The notes under the pieces are model-generated. The model had not been told where the DNA came from. It saw only the letters and a program-made list of their open reading frames with translations, and ran no database searches. DNA of 64,000 nt from Heterostelium multicystogenum (Eukaryota; Evosea; Eumycetozoa; Acytosteliales; Acytosteliaceae), in contig RCNN01000589.1 in NCBI GenBank assembly GCA_003667245.1, positions 1 to 64,000 on the forward strand, written 5' to 3'. Position 1 is the stretch's first letter. Every line of letters starts with the position of its first letter. The position numbers were made by a program, and so were the translations under genes. Shown here one piece after another: positions 9,480 through 20,902 of this stretch.

Positions 9480-9831
9480 TTACTTCAGGGCCGCTATGAT
9501 CGCTTCCGGGTTGTAGTCGCGAATCAGCGTGCCGTTCACGTCCACAAACGGAATCCCGCCGCCCCCCAACGCCTCGTACGCCTTGCGCGCCTGGGCGTCC
9601 TTCTCGATATCGAACGCCTGGTAGGGAATCCCCTTGGAATCCAGAAAGCGCCGGATTCTGTTTGCAGTAGCCGCACCACTCGGTGGAATACAGCACCACG
9701 CGCGCTGCCGCGCGTGTCTGCTCCGGCACCACCTGGGAGGGGTTGAACAACCGCTCGATCTTGCCCCAGTTCTGGAAAACCACCACCACCAGCAACACCA
9801 GCAGGACTTTCTTCAGAACCCCGCCCAGCAT
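9480..9831 (-). CDS. Glutaredoxin-family membrane-anchored protein (frame broken)
   Basis: Protein of about 116 residues. An N-terminal hydrophobic anchor (GVLKKVLLVLLVVVVFQNW) is followed by a thioredoxin-fold domain with the redox motif STEWCGYCKQ (CxxC). The C-terminal part reads FLDSKGIPYQAFDIEKDAQARKAYEALGGGGIPFVDVNGTLI, including the cis-Pro segment. The frame breaks near 9658, where one A appears to be extra just after CGYCKQ. The start overlaps the ndpA stop by one base (TGATG), so it is expressed with ndpA. Likely a disulfide or glutathione-linked oxidoreductase facing one side of the membrane; partner unknown. Confidence 0.78.
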
Positions 9832-10835
9832 CAGTTGCGACGCTTGAGCTGGTCGGTCAACTGGGTCGGCAGGCCCTTGATGATCAAGGTGCCGGCGGCT
9901 TCGTCGTATTCGATCTTGTCGCCCAGCAGGTGCGCTTCAAAGCTGATGGACAAGCCTTCGGCACGCCCGGTGAAACGGCGGAACTGGTTGAGGGTGCGTT
10001 TATCCGCCGGGATTTTCCGGCGACAGGCCGTAGTCCTTGTTGCGGATGTGATCGTAGAAGGCTTTTGGCCGATCTTCATCGATTAACCCGGACAGCTCTT
10101 CCAGGCCCATCGGCTCGCCGAGCTTGGCCTGGCTGCTGGCGTAGTCCACCAGGGTCTTGGTTTTCTCGCGGGCGGATTCGTCCGGCAGGTCTTCGCTCTC
10201 GACGAAGTCGCTGAAGGCCTTGAGCAGGGTGCGGGTCTCGCCTGGGCCGTCGACGCCTTCCTGGCAGCCGATAAAGTCGCGGAAGTACTCCGAGACCTTC
10301 TTGCCGTTCTTGCCCTTGATAAAGGAGATGTATTGCTTGGACTGCTTGTTGTTCTGCCACTCGGACACGTTGATGCGCGCGGCGAGGTGCAGTTGGCCAA
10401 GATCCAGATGGCGCGACGGCGTCACGTCCAGCTGGTCGGTCACGGCCACGCCTTCACTGTGGTGCAGCAGGGCGATCGCCAGGTAATCGGTCATGCCCTG
10501 TTGATAGTGGGCAAACAGTACGTGGCCGCCGGTGGAGAGGTTGGACTCCTCCATCAGCTTCTGCAGGTGTTCCACCGCAATGCGGCTGAAGCGGTGAAAT
10601 CCTTGCCGCCGTCGAAATACTCCTTCAACCAGCCGCTGAACGGGTGCGCGCCGGACTCGGCATGGAAAAAGCCCCAGGCCTTGCCTTGTTTGGCGTTGTA
10701 GCTCTCGTTGAGGTCGGCGAGCATGTTCTCGATCGCGGCCGACTCGGCAAGCTCGGAGTCGCGGGCGTGGAGAACTGCGGGTGTGCCGTCGGGTTTTTTG
10801 TCGATCAGGTGGACGATGCAATGACGGATCGGCAT
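9831..10835 (-). CDS. ndpA: Nucleoid-associated protein NdpA/YejK (frame broken)
   Basis: Cytoplasmic nucleoid-associated protein of the 37-kDa YejK family, about 334 residues. The N-terminus [21 protein letters not shown], the middle [19 protein letters not shown] and the C-terminus [16 protein letters not shown] are characteristic. Frame breaks occur near 10585-10600 and near 10015. All three pieces are colinear with the family, so sequence errors are likely. In pseudomonads this gene lies close to the HU gene hupN, as here. Confidence 0.85.
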
Positions 10836-11234
10836 GGGCTTCTCGGCTGGTTGAAGGGGAGGGGTGGGGCTCCCGGAAAAAGTCGCCAGTGTACCGCACC
10901 CGCTGGGGATGGCGCTGTTCGGAGGGCGTTTTGAGCGCCATCCGACGGGCCATATGCCTTTTTTTCACGGTTTAGAGCGATAAAGCTGACCAAATGGGTA
11001 TGTTTGAGGCGGATATTTCCCCGTCTCTGTGCTAGTTTTTGCCCCGTCTTACGCGCAGTCTGGGCGTTAAGCGTGCATTCAGCATTTGTCAGGTCGAACC
11101 AAACCCGGTTTCAGGTATCTATAACCCCGATCTTCGTGGTTATAGCTCTTGGGTGCCAGGCCTTGATGGCAGGGCTCGATGGCTGACACTGCACTCTGCA
11201 ATCCAAATGAATTTGATAGGGAAGGAACACCACA
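10836..11234. other. Intergenic region upstream of hupN with two inverted repeats
   Basis: This 399-bp stretch holds no convincing gene. Two inverted repeats stand out: GGATGGCGC/GCGCCATCC (10907-10943) and CTATAACC/GGTTATAG (11119-11145, 11-bp spacer). The second lies about 90 bp before the hupN start and could be an operator or a hairpin in the leader RNA. A ribosome-binding site AAGGAA precedes the hupN ATG. Confidence 0.5.
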
Positions 11235-11516
11235 ATGGCTATTACTAAAGACCAACTGATCGCTGATCTGGCTGAAGCTGTAGACGCACCGAAAACCACC
11301 GTGCGTGCTCTGCTGGACCAACTGAGCCAGATCGTTGCTGATCAGCTGGAAAACGGCGGCGAAATCACTCTGCCAGGCGTTGGCAAACTGAAAGTGACCG
11401 AGCGTCCTGCCCGTACTGGCCGTAACCCTTCGACTGGCGCTGCCATCGAAATCGCTGCCAAGAAAGTTATCAAGCTGGTTGTGGCCAAAGGCCTGACCGA
11501 CGCTGTTAACAAGTAA
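11235..11516 (+). CDS. hupN: HU-type DNA-binding protein HupN
   Basis: Intact 93-residue histone-like protein that bends and compacts DNA. The sequence AITKDQLIADLAEAVDAPKTT begins the dimerisation helices. LPGVGKLKVTERPARTGRNPSTG contains the DNA-grasping arm with the conserved RNP motif. It lies beside ndpA and rlmF, the position of hupN among the several pseudomonad HU genes, hence the symbol. A strong terminator follows immediately. Confidence 0.9.
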   Translation: MAITKDQLIADLAEAVDAPKTTVRALLDQLSQIVADQLENGGEITLPGVGKLKVTERPARTGRNPSTGAAIEIAAKKVIKLVVAKGLTDAVNK

Positions 11517-11524
11517 GACGCAGC

Positions 11525-11566
11525 AAAAAAAACCGTGCTCCGGAGCGATCCGGGCACGGTTTTTTG
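11525..11566. terminator. Rho-independent terminator between hupN and rlmF
   Basis: Stem AACCGTGC/GCACGGTT with a 15-base loop, A-tract on the left and T-tract on the right. It can serve both convergent genes. Confidence 0.9.
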
Positions 11567-11580
11567 TTGCCTGCGATTTA

Positions 11581-12603
11581 TCAGTCTTTACGGGCCCAAC
11601 GCTGGCGCCATACCTGTTGCTCGCTCGGGGTCTGGAACGTCCAGGCGACGAAGCGGCTCTGCTTCTGGCCCTGGGACATTTCCACCACCTGGCTTTCCAG
11701 CACACCGGCCTTTTTCAGCGCTGTCTGGATCGCCGGCAAGTTCGACGCTTTCGACACCAGCGTGCTGAACCACAGCACCTTGTGCTGGAAATGCGCGCTT
11801 TCAGCGATCAACTGCGTCACAAACCGCGCTTCACCGCCTTCACACCACAATTCCGCCGACTGGCCACCGAAGTTCAGCACCGGCAGCTTGCGTTTCGGAT
11901 CAGCCTTGCCCAGTGCGCGCCATTTACGCTCGCTGCCCTTGGTCGCCTCATCCATGGACGCGTGGAAGGGCGGGTTGCACATGGTCAGGTCAAACCGCTC
12001 GCCCGGCTCCAGCAAGCCCAGCAGGATCTGCTTGGGGTTGGTTTGCTGGCGCAGCTGGATGGCCTTGTTCAGCCCGTTGGACTGCACGATCGCCTTGGCG
12101 GCGGCCACGGCCGTCGGGTCGACTTCCGAGCCGAGGAAATTCCAGCGGTACTCGCTGTAGCCAATCAACGGATAGACGCAGTTGGCGCCCATGCCGATGT
12201 CCAGCACCTTCACCGGCGCGCCACGGGGGATCACGCCTTCGTTGACGCTCGCCAGCAGGTCGGCGAGGAAGTGCACGTAGTCGGCACGCCCCGGTACCGG
12301 TGGGCACAGGTAGTCAGCCGGGATGTCCCAGTGATTGATGTCGTAGAACGCCTTGAGCAACGCCCGGTTGAACACCCGCACCGCGTCTGGGCTGGCAAAG
12401 TCGATGCTTTCCTTGCCGTACGGGTTGATGATCACGAATTGCGCCAGTTCGGGCGTGGTCTTGATCAGCGCCTGGAAGTCGTAACGGCCCTGGTGGCGGT
12501 TACGCGGGTGCAAGGTGGCCTCTTTGCGCGGAACGACGGGCTTGGCCGGCGTACTGGATTTTGGCTTCTTGCGCGGTGCTTTGGGTGTGCTGGGGGCGGT
12601 CAT
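11581..12603 (-). CDS. rlmF: 23S rRNA (adenine-1618-N6)-methyltransferase RlmF
   Basis: Intact 340-residue SAM-dependent methyltransferase. It has a basic Pro/Lys-rich N-terminus, the family stretch [12 protein letters not shown] (residues 32-43), the SAM-binding segment [15 protein letters not shown] (about 131-145) and the catalytic MCNPPF motif of N6-adenine methyltransferases. It methylates A1618 of 23S rRNA in the cytoplasm. It converges on hupN and precedes valS in the same direction, separated by a REPIN and the valS terminator. Confidence 0.92.
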   Translation of the reverse strand: MTAPSTPKAPRKKPKSSTPAKPVVPRKEATLHPRNRHQGRYDFQALIKTTPELAQFVIINPYGKESIDFASPDAVRVFNRALLKAFYDINHWDIPADYLCPPVPGRADYVHFLADLLASVNEGVIPRGAPVKVLDIGMGANCVYPLIGYSEYRWNFLGSEVDPTAVAAAKAIVQSNGLNKAIQLRQQTNPKQILLGLLEPGERFDLTMCNPPFHASMDEATKGSERKWRALGKADPKRKLPVLNFGGQSAELWCEGGEARFVTQLIAESAHFQHKVLWFSTLVSKASNLPAIQTALKKAGVLESQVVEMSQGQKQSRFVAWTFQTPSEQQVWRQRWARKD

Positions 12604-12677
12604 GGGCTGCGTCGATTCTGCGTTTGTTTCAAAAAGTGGCGGGTATTGTCACACATTCCTTGGTCGAACTCGGTCAA

Positions 12678-12766
12678 ATGTGGGAGCTGGCTTGCCTGCG
12701 ATGCAGGTGACTCGGTGTATCTGCGAGACCGAGGCGATGCCATCGCAGGCAAGCCAGCTCCCACAT
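12678..12766. repeat. REPIN 2 (GTGGGAGCTGGCTTGCCTGCGATG variant)
   Basis: Inverted REP pair of a second sequence family (GAGCTGG...CTGCGATG rather than GAGCGGG...CTCGCGA), between rlmF and the valS terminator. Confidence 0.93.
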
Positions 12767-12810
12767 TGATCGGGTTTCCAAAGAGAAATAGCGGTGTTTT
12801 TCCAAGCAAA

Positions 12811-12837
12811 AAAAAGAGACCCGAAGGTCTCTTTTTC
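12811..12837 (-). terminator. valS terminator
   Basis: Stem AAAAAGAGAC/GTCTCTTTTT with a 6-base loop just after the valS stop, read on the minus strand. Confidence 0.9.
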
Positions 12838-12852
12838 CGCACGGGCAGCCCC

Positions 12853-15702
12853 TTACAGGCTGGAAATCCGCGCGTGTTGCTCCGCCAGCTTGCCCAAAGC
12901 CTGTTCAGCCTCAGCCAGTTTGGCGCGTTCTTTCTCGATCACTTCAGCCGGAGCCTTGTCGACGAACGCCGCGTTGGACAGCTTGCCGCCCACCCGCTGC
13001 ACTTCGCCTTGCAGGCGCAGGATTTCCTTGTCCAGGCGCGCCAGTTCGGCACCCTTGTCGATCAGGCCGGCCATCGGCACCAGCACTTCCATCTCGCCCA
13101 CCAGTGCGGTGGCGGACAGCGGTGCTTCTTCGCCAGCGGCCAATACGGTGATCGACTCCAGCTTCGCCAGCTTCTTGAGCAGCGCGTCGTTCTCGGTGAG
13201 GCGACGCAGGTCTTCGCTGCTGGCGTTCTTCACGAACACGGCCAATGGCTTGCCCGGACCGATATTCATCTCGGCGCGGATGTTGCGCGTACCCATCATC
13301 AGGGTCTTGAGCCACTCGATATCGCTTTCGGCTGCCTCGTCAATGCGGGCTTCGTTGGCCACCGGCCAAGGTTGCAGCATGATGGTCTTGCCGTCTTTGC
13401 CCGCCAGCGGCGCGATGCGCTGCCAGATTTCTTCGGTGATGAAGGGCATGAACGGATGCGCCAGGCGCAACGCCACTTCCAGTACGCGCACCAGGGTTTG
13501 ACGGGTGCCGCGCTGACGTTCGATCGGCGAGTTCTCGTCCCACAGCACGGGCTTGGACAGTTCCAGGTACCAGTCGCAATACTGGTTCCAGATGAACTCG
13601 TACAGGGCCTGCGCCGCCAGGTCGAAGCGGAACTGGTCGAGTTGACGGGTCACTTCGGCTTCGGTGCGCTGCAGCTGGGAGATGATCCAGCGGTCCGCCA
13701 GGGACAGCTCGATGGCCTCGCCGTTTTGGCCGCAGTCTTCGCCTTTATCCAGCACGTAGCGCGCGGCATTCCAGATCTTGTTGCAGAAGTTGCGATAGCC
13801 TTCGACGCGGCCCATGTCGAACTTGATGTCGCGACCGGTGGACGCCAGCGAGCAGAAGGTAAAGCGCAGGGCGTCGGTGCCGTAGCTGGCGATGCCATCG
13901 GCGAACTCGTCGCGGGTCTGCTTCTCGATCTTCTTCGCCAGTTTCGGCTGCATCAGGCCCGAGGTGCGTTTCTGCACCAGGGTTTCCAGGTCGATGCCGT
14001 CGATGATGTCCAGCGGGTCCAGGACGTTGCCCTTGGACTTGGACATCTTCTGGCCCTGGCCATCACGCACCAGGCCGTGCACGTACACGGTCTTGAACGG
14101 TACCTGCGGGGTGCCGTCTTCGTTCTTCACCAAGTGCATGGTGAGCATGATCATCCGGGCAACCCAGAAGAAAATGATGTCGAAGCCGGTGACCAGCACG
14201 TCGGTGGAGTGGAATTTCTTCAGGAACTCGGTCTGTTGCGGCCAGCCGAGGGTGGAGAAGGTCCACAAGCCCGAGCTGAACCAGGTGTCCAGTACGTCGT
14301 TGTCCTGTTGCAGCGTCACGTCCGCGCCAAGGTTGTGCTTGGCACGTACTTCGGCTTCGTCGCGGCCCACATAGACCTTGCCCGACTCGTCGTACCAGGC
14401 CGGAATCCGGTGGCCCCACCACAGCTGGCGGCTGATGCACCAATCCTGGATGTCACGCATCCACGAGAAGTACATGTTTTCGTACTGTTTCGGCACGAAC
14501 GCGATGCGGCCGTCTTCCACGGCAGCAATCGCCGGCTCAGCCAAAGGCTTGGTGGACACGTACCACTGGTCGGTCAGCCAGGGCTCGATGATGGTGCCGG
14601 AGCGGTCGCCCCTTCGGCACTTTCAGGCCGTGGTCATCAACGCTTACCAGCAGGCCGGCAGCGTCGAAGGCGGCAACGATCTGCTTGCGCGCTTCAAAAC
14701 GGTCGAGGCCCGCGTATTCAGCCGGGATCTTGCCGTCGATGCTCTCGTTCAGCGTGCCGTCGAGGTTGAATACCTGGCAGGCTGGCAGAACAGCGGCGTT
14801 TTTTGTCGAAGATGTTCAGCAGCGGCAGGTTATGGCGCTTGCCAACTTCATAGTCGTTGAAATCGTGGGCCGGGGTGATTTTCACGCAGCCGGTGCCGAA
14901 TTCAGGGTCGCAGTAGTCATCCGCGATAATCGGGATGCGACGGCCAACCAGCGGCAGCTCGACGAACTTGCCGATCAGCGCCTGGTAGCGTTCGTCGTTC
15001 GGGTTGACCGCGACAGCGGCGTCGCCGAGCATGGTTTCCGGACGGGTGGTGGCGACGATCAGGTAATCATTGCCTTCGGCGGTCTTGGCGCCGTCAGCCA
15101 ACGGGTACTTGAGGTTCCACAGGAAACCTTTCTCGTCGTGGTTTTCCACTTCAAGGTCGGAAATCGCCGTGTGCAGCTTGGTGTCCCAGTTGACCAGGCG
15201 CTTGCCGCGGTAGATCAGGCCGTCTTCATGCAGGCGCACGAAGGCTTCCTTCACGGCTTCCGACAGGCCGTCGTCCATGGTGAAGCGCTCGCGGCTCCAG
15301 TCGACGGACGAGCCCAGGCGACGGATCTGACGGCTGATATTGCCGCCGGACTGATCCTTCCATTCCCAGATTTTTCTCGAGGAATTTCTCGCGGCCCAGG
15401 TCGTGACGGTTCTGGCCGGTGGCTTCCAGTTGGCGCTCCACCAGCATCTGGGTGGCGATACCGGCGTGGTCTGTACCTGGTTGCCATAGGGTATTGCGAC
15501 CCTGCATGCGGCGGAAACGAATCAGGGCATCCATGATCGCATTGTTGAAGCCATGGCCCATGTGCAGGCTGCCAGTGACGTTCGGTGGCGGAATCATGAT
15601 GGTGTAGGCATCGCCCGCGCCTTGCGGAGCGAAATAATTCTCGGACTCCCAGGTCTGGTACCAGGAAGTTTCAATAGCGTGCGGCTGGTAGGTCTTATCC
15701 AT
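12853..15702 (-). CDS. valS: Valyl-tRNA synthetase (frame broken)
   Basis: Class I aminoacyl-tRNA synthetase that charges tRNA-Val, about 948 residues. The HIGH-type motif appears in [21 protein letters not shown], the editing domain follows, and the catalytic loop is [16 protein letters not shown]. The C-terminal coiled-coil tRNA-binding arm ([21 protein letters not shown] to [12 protein letters not shown]) is present. The frame breaks near 15375, 14800 and 14610. The gene is essential and the pieces are colinear, so these are almost certainly sequence errors. Confidence 0.95.
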
Positions 15703-15770
15703 GCGCGGCGGGACCCTAGTTGCATTAATTCAGGAAAGCCGACAAGTATAACGGGGGATAGGGGAGAGGG

Positions 15771-15870
15771 GTAGGAGCGAGCTTGCTCGCGAAAAACCTG
15801 AGGGCGGCGCGTTCATTCAGGATGTACGCGTTATCGTTCACGCCCTTCGCGAGCAAGCCCGCTCCCACAG
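15771..15870. repeat. REPIN 3
   Basis: Inverted REP pair upstream of valS. The left arm has GAGCGAGCTTGCTCGCGAA with one mismatch to the main family. The right arm is canonical (TTCGCGAGCAAGCCCGCTCCCAC). Confidence 0.92.
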
Positions 15871-15886
15871 GGGATATGTGTCAGCC

Positions 15887-16292
15887 TTAGTTCTGGTACT
15901 GGCTCAACAACCGCTCCATGCGCGCATCCAGCCGGCGCTTGATCTCGGTTTCGATATGCGGGGCAAAATCGTCGATCACGTCTTGCATGATCAGTTGCGC
16001 GGCGGCGCGCAGTTCGTTGTCCAGGTGCAGCAGCAGGGCGTCGGGGGCTTTTTCGGCGGCAGGTACGGCAACAGCCGCAGCCGGCGCAGCTTGTACCAAG
16101 GGCGTTTCGACAGGTTCCGGCGTAACCGGCTTGCCACCCACCATATCGAACAGCAGGGGAATTTGTACGTCACCGTTGACCGCATCGGTCAGCAATGGCG
16201 GTTGCAGGTCATCATCACCGAGCAGCTTGCGGATTCGACTCAAGGTCGTCCAGCAGGTGGTCAGAGTCTTTTAGCGGGTTTGGAGTGTCCAT
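15887..16292 (-). CDS. Conserved hypothetical protein between holC and valS (frame broken)
   Basis: Acidic protein of about 134 residues beginning MDTPNPLKDSDHLLDDLESIRKLLGDDD. It has a Pro/Ala-rich middle (about residues 70-90) and a helical C-terminus (LIMQDVIDDFAPHIETEIKRRLDARMERLL). One extra A near 16238 (GAGTCGAATCC) breaks the frame. It sits 7 bp after holC and may be co-transcribed with holC and valS. I do not recognise a function; the acidic N-terminus and helical tail suggest a protein-binding adaptor, which is a guess. Confidence 0.7.
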
Positions 16293-16299
16293 CGTGTGC

Positions 16300-16732
16300 T
16301 CAAAGTCGTTGTAGCCGGTGATCTTGCAGAGAATAGCCCTGTTCGCGGTAGTAGAAGCGGAAACTCTCCCGCGCGGCCTGACGAATAGCCGGGTCTTCCA
16401 CCACCACTTCCGCCACGCGGGCGAAACCCTTGGCGAAGGGCCGGTACTTTCAGGTCAAGGTTGACCAGCAGGTCTGTGTGATCGCCGCAGCTGTCGCCCA
16501 AACCCAGTACCACCAGGCCTTCCGGTTCTGAATTCGGCGGGACCGTGGGGCACGAAGCTTTCGCCCTTGAAGCGCCACAGGCGGGCGTCGAGGTCGTCAC
16601 GCTGGGCGGCATCGCTGCAATGCAGGTAGATACGGTGGCCCATGCGCCAGGCTTTTTCGGTGAGCTTGCAGGCAAAGTCCAGGCGCGCGGAAGGATCGGC
16701 GCTGGCAATATATAGAAGTCGACTTGGGTCAT
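16300..16732 (-). CDS. holC: DNA polymerase III chi subunit HolC (frame broken)
   Basis: Clamp-loader accessory subunit, about 143 residues, that links the replicase to SSB. Recognisable parts are MTQVDFYILP at the start, WRMGHRIYLHCSDAAQRDDLDARLWRF in the middle and EGLVVLGLGDSCGDHTDLLVNLDLKVP. The tail is FRFYREQGYSLQDHRLQRL. Frames switch near 16705, 16540 and 16447. The order pepA-holC-valS is conserved in pseudomonads. Confidence 0.85.
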
Positions 16733-16745
16733 TGCGGTTCCTGAG

Positions 16746-16773
16746 CCCCGGGCGGCTTTACAAGCGCCCGGGG
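16746..16773. terminator. GC-rich hairpin between pepA and holC
   Basis: CCCCGGGCG/CGCCCGGGG stem of 9 bp with a 10-base loop, downstream of pepA on the minus strand. It has no T-tract, so it may only partly stop transcription before holC. Confidence 0.5.
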
Positions 16774-16783
16774 ATCTTCATTT

Positions 16784-18273
<1,490 letters not shown>

Positions 18274-18555
18274 TTTCGGGTCCCTTATAAAGGTCAGTGA
18301 GCCAGGAGTCTGTACTCCGGCTTGTAAGCTTGGCAGCCTGTAGGCCGCCCGCGACAAAGGCCGCAGTTTGAACCTCGCCGCCCGAGCCTGACAACCCTTG
18401 CGGGCAGCTTTGTGCACGCGTATGAGCAAGCTCCGTGACAGGTGCGGTCAATCACAGGATAATGCGCCATCTTTTTAGCCGGCCTGCAGCAATGGGTCGA
18501 CTCGATATGCTTGCTTGTTTGGCCGCCTTAGCCTGACAACCCTGGAGTGTCTGGT

Positions 18556-19667
18556 TTGATCGTCTTCCGTTATCTATCCCGCGAAGTCCTGTTGACCCTG
18601 AGTGCCGTGAGTGCGGTATTGCTGGTCATCATCATGAGTGGTCGCTTCGTCAAATACCTCGCCCAGGCTGCCTCGGGTGCCCTGGATCCGGGTTCGCTGT
18701 TCCTGATCATGGGCTTTCGCCTGCCGGGCTTCCTGCAGTTGATCCTGCCATTGGGCCTGTTTCTCGGGATTCTGCTGGCCTACGGCCGCTTGTACCTTGA
18801 AAGCGAAATGACCGTGTTGTCGGCCACCGGCATGAGCCAGCAACGTTTGCTGGCCATGACCATGGTTCCGCCACCGGTATCGCGCTGGTGGTGGCCTGGC
18901 TGAGCTTGAGCCTGGCACCCCAGGGCGCCATGCAGTTCCAGCTGGTGCTGAACAAACAGGACGCCATGACCGAATCGACACCCTGGAGCCGGGCCGCTTC
19001 CAAGCGCTCAACGACGGCACCCGGGTGACCTAATACCGAGCAAATGTCGGATGACCGTGCCAACCTGGGAGGGGTGTTCATCTCCCAGAAAAACCGCGGC
19101 CAGAACCAAGAAAGACCGTGGTATTTCCGATTCTGGTGGCCGACAAGGGCGCCAGGAAGTGCGTCCGGATGGCAGCCGTTACCTGATCCTGGAAGATGGC
19201 TACGCTATGACGGAGCCCCGGTCAGGCCGATTACCGCGCAATCAAGTACGACACCTATGGCGTGATGCGGCCCGGCCGGATGTCAGCGATGAGGTCACCG
19301 ACCGCGACGCGCATCCCGACCCAGACCTGATCGGCAGCAAGGAACTGCGTTCGATCGCCGAGCTGCAATGGCGGATTTCCCTGCCGCTGCTGGTGTTATC
19401 GTGACCTTGATGGCCGTGCCGCTGTCCCGGGTCAACCCGCGCCAGGCCGCTTCCTCAAGCTGCTGCCGGCGATCCTGCTTTATATGGCTTACCTGACCAT
19501 CCTGATTTCCGCCCGCGGCTCCCTGGAGAAGGGCAAGCTGCCGCCGGCCCTGGGTTGTGGTGGGTCACGGGGTCTTCCTGGCCATTGGCCTGGGCCTGCT
19601 TTATTGGGAACCGATGCGGTTGAAGATGCGGAGTCGTCGCAGCGTGAAGGAGATGGCCCGTGGTTAA
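18556..19667 (+). CDS. lptF: LPS export permease LptF (many frame breaks)
   Basis: Inner-membrane subunit of the LptB2FG lipopolysaccharide extractor, about 370 residues. The TTG at 18556 gives IVFRYLSREVLLTLSAVSAV and has GGAG nine bases upstream. The in-frame GTG at 18547 has no room for a ribosome site. Conserved pieces include LPGFLQLILPLGLFLGILLAYGRLYLESEMTVLSATGMSQQ and the C-terminal helices. The frame changes about eight times between 18870 and 19560, the worst run in this region. The gene is essential in most Gram-negatives, so these are read as errors. Confidence 0.88.
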
Positions 19668-20747
19668 GCTCGACCGCTACATTGGTAGCAGCGTCCTGGT
19701 CGCAATCCTTGCGGTATTGGGCATTATTCTGGGGCTGGCCTCGTTGTTCGCCTTCATTGATGAAGTCGGCAACGTCAGCGATACCTACACCGTTACCGAC
19801 GTTCCTGAGCTACGTGGCCCTGACGGCGCCCCGTCGCCTGTACGACATGATGCCGATGGCTGCGCTGATCGGCTGCCTGATCGGCCTGGGCAGCCTGGCC
19901 AGCAACAGCGAGCTGACCATCATGCGCGCGGCGGGTGTTTCCATCGGTCCATCGTGTGGGCGGTCATGAAGCCCATGCTGTTGCTGATGGTGGTCAGCGT
20001 GCTGAATCGGGTGAATACGTGGCGCCTCCAGCCGAGTCCCACGGCCAGGCCAATCGTGCCCTGGCCCAGGGTTCGGGCGATGCCCAGAGCTCCAAGCATG
20101 GCCTGTGGCACCGCCAGGGTGAGGAGTTTATCCACATCAACGCCGTGCAGCCGGGTGGCTTGCTGATCGGTGTCACCCGCTACCACTTCGACAAGAACGT
20201 CACCTGCTGTCGGTCAGCTTCGCCAAACGTGCGCAGTTCGCCGACGAAAAAGTGGCAACTGAGCGATGTGACCACCACCTTATTTCCGCAATATCGGCAA
20301 GGTGCGGCATCGACCACCGAAGTGATCAATGGTGCCGACGGAGCAGTGGGATATTTCCCTCAAGCCCGAAACTTGCTGAATTACCGTGGTGATGAATCCC
20401 GGAAAGCCTGCCTATCTCCGGCCTGTGGGGATATATCCATTACCTCAACGACCAGGGCTGAACAACGGCCGTTACTGGCTGGCGTTTTGGGTCAAGGTGT
20501 TGCAAGCCGGTGGTGACGGCTGCGCTGGTGCTGATGGCGATTCTCGTTCATCTTTGGCCCGTTGCGTTCCGTGACCCTCGGCCAGCGCGTGTTTACCGGC
20601 GTACTGGTGGGTTTCACCTTCCGTATCGCCCAGGACCTGCTGGGGCCGTCCAGCCTGGTATTCGGTTTCTCGCCGCTGTTTGCGGTGCTGGTGCCGACCG
20701 CCATCTGCGCCGTGGCCGGCTTCTGGCTGTTGCGTCGGGCCGGTTGA
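19660..20747 (+). CDS. lptG: LPS export permease LptG (many frame breaks)
   Basis: Partner of LptF in the LPS transporter, about 353-362 residues. The N-terminus is VKLDRYIGSSVLVAILAVLGIILGLASLFAF. A later piece, RRLYDMMPMAALIGCLIGLGSLASNSELTIMRAAGVS, is the typical LptG helix-loop. The C-terminus is FGFSPLFAVLVPTAICAVAGFWLLRRAG. The start overlaps the lptF stop. Frames switch near 19800, 19945, 20010, 20205, 20370 and 20540. Confidence 0.88.
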
Positions 20748-20763
20748 GCCCGCGCTTATGAAC

Positions 20764-20799
20764 AAAAAATGCCCCCGTTCGAACGATCGGGGCATTTTT
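20764..20799. terminator. Terminator after lptG
   Basis: AAAAATGCCCC ... GGGGCATTTTT stem with flanking A and T tracts. It separates lptG from lepA. Confidence 0.92.
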
Positions 20800-20902
20800 G
20801 TTCTTGGTCGCCATGGATGACGTCTGGTCTGCGCATCAGGGTACAATTCCCGGCTATTTTTCAGCGGGCAGTCTGCCTGCAGCCTTTTTGGAGTGTTGAT
20901 CC

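Noticed and set aside
11617..14769. A 1050-codon open frame on the plus strand
   Set aside because: It lies antisense to rlmF and valS, whose proteins are clearly recognised. High GC leaves long empty frames opposite real genes.
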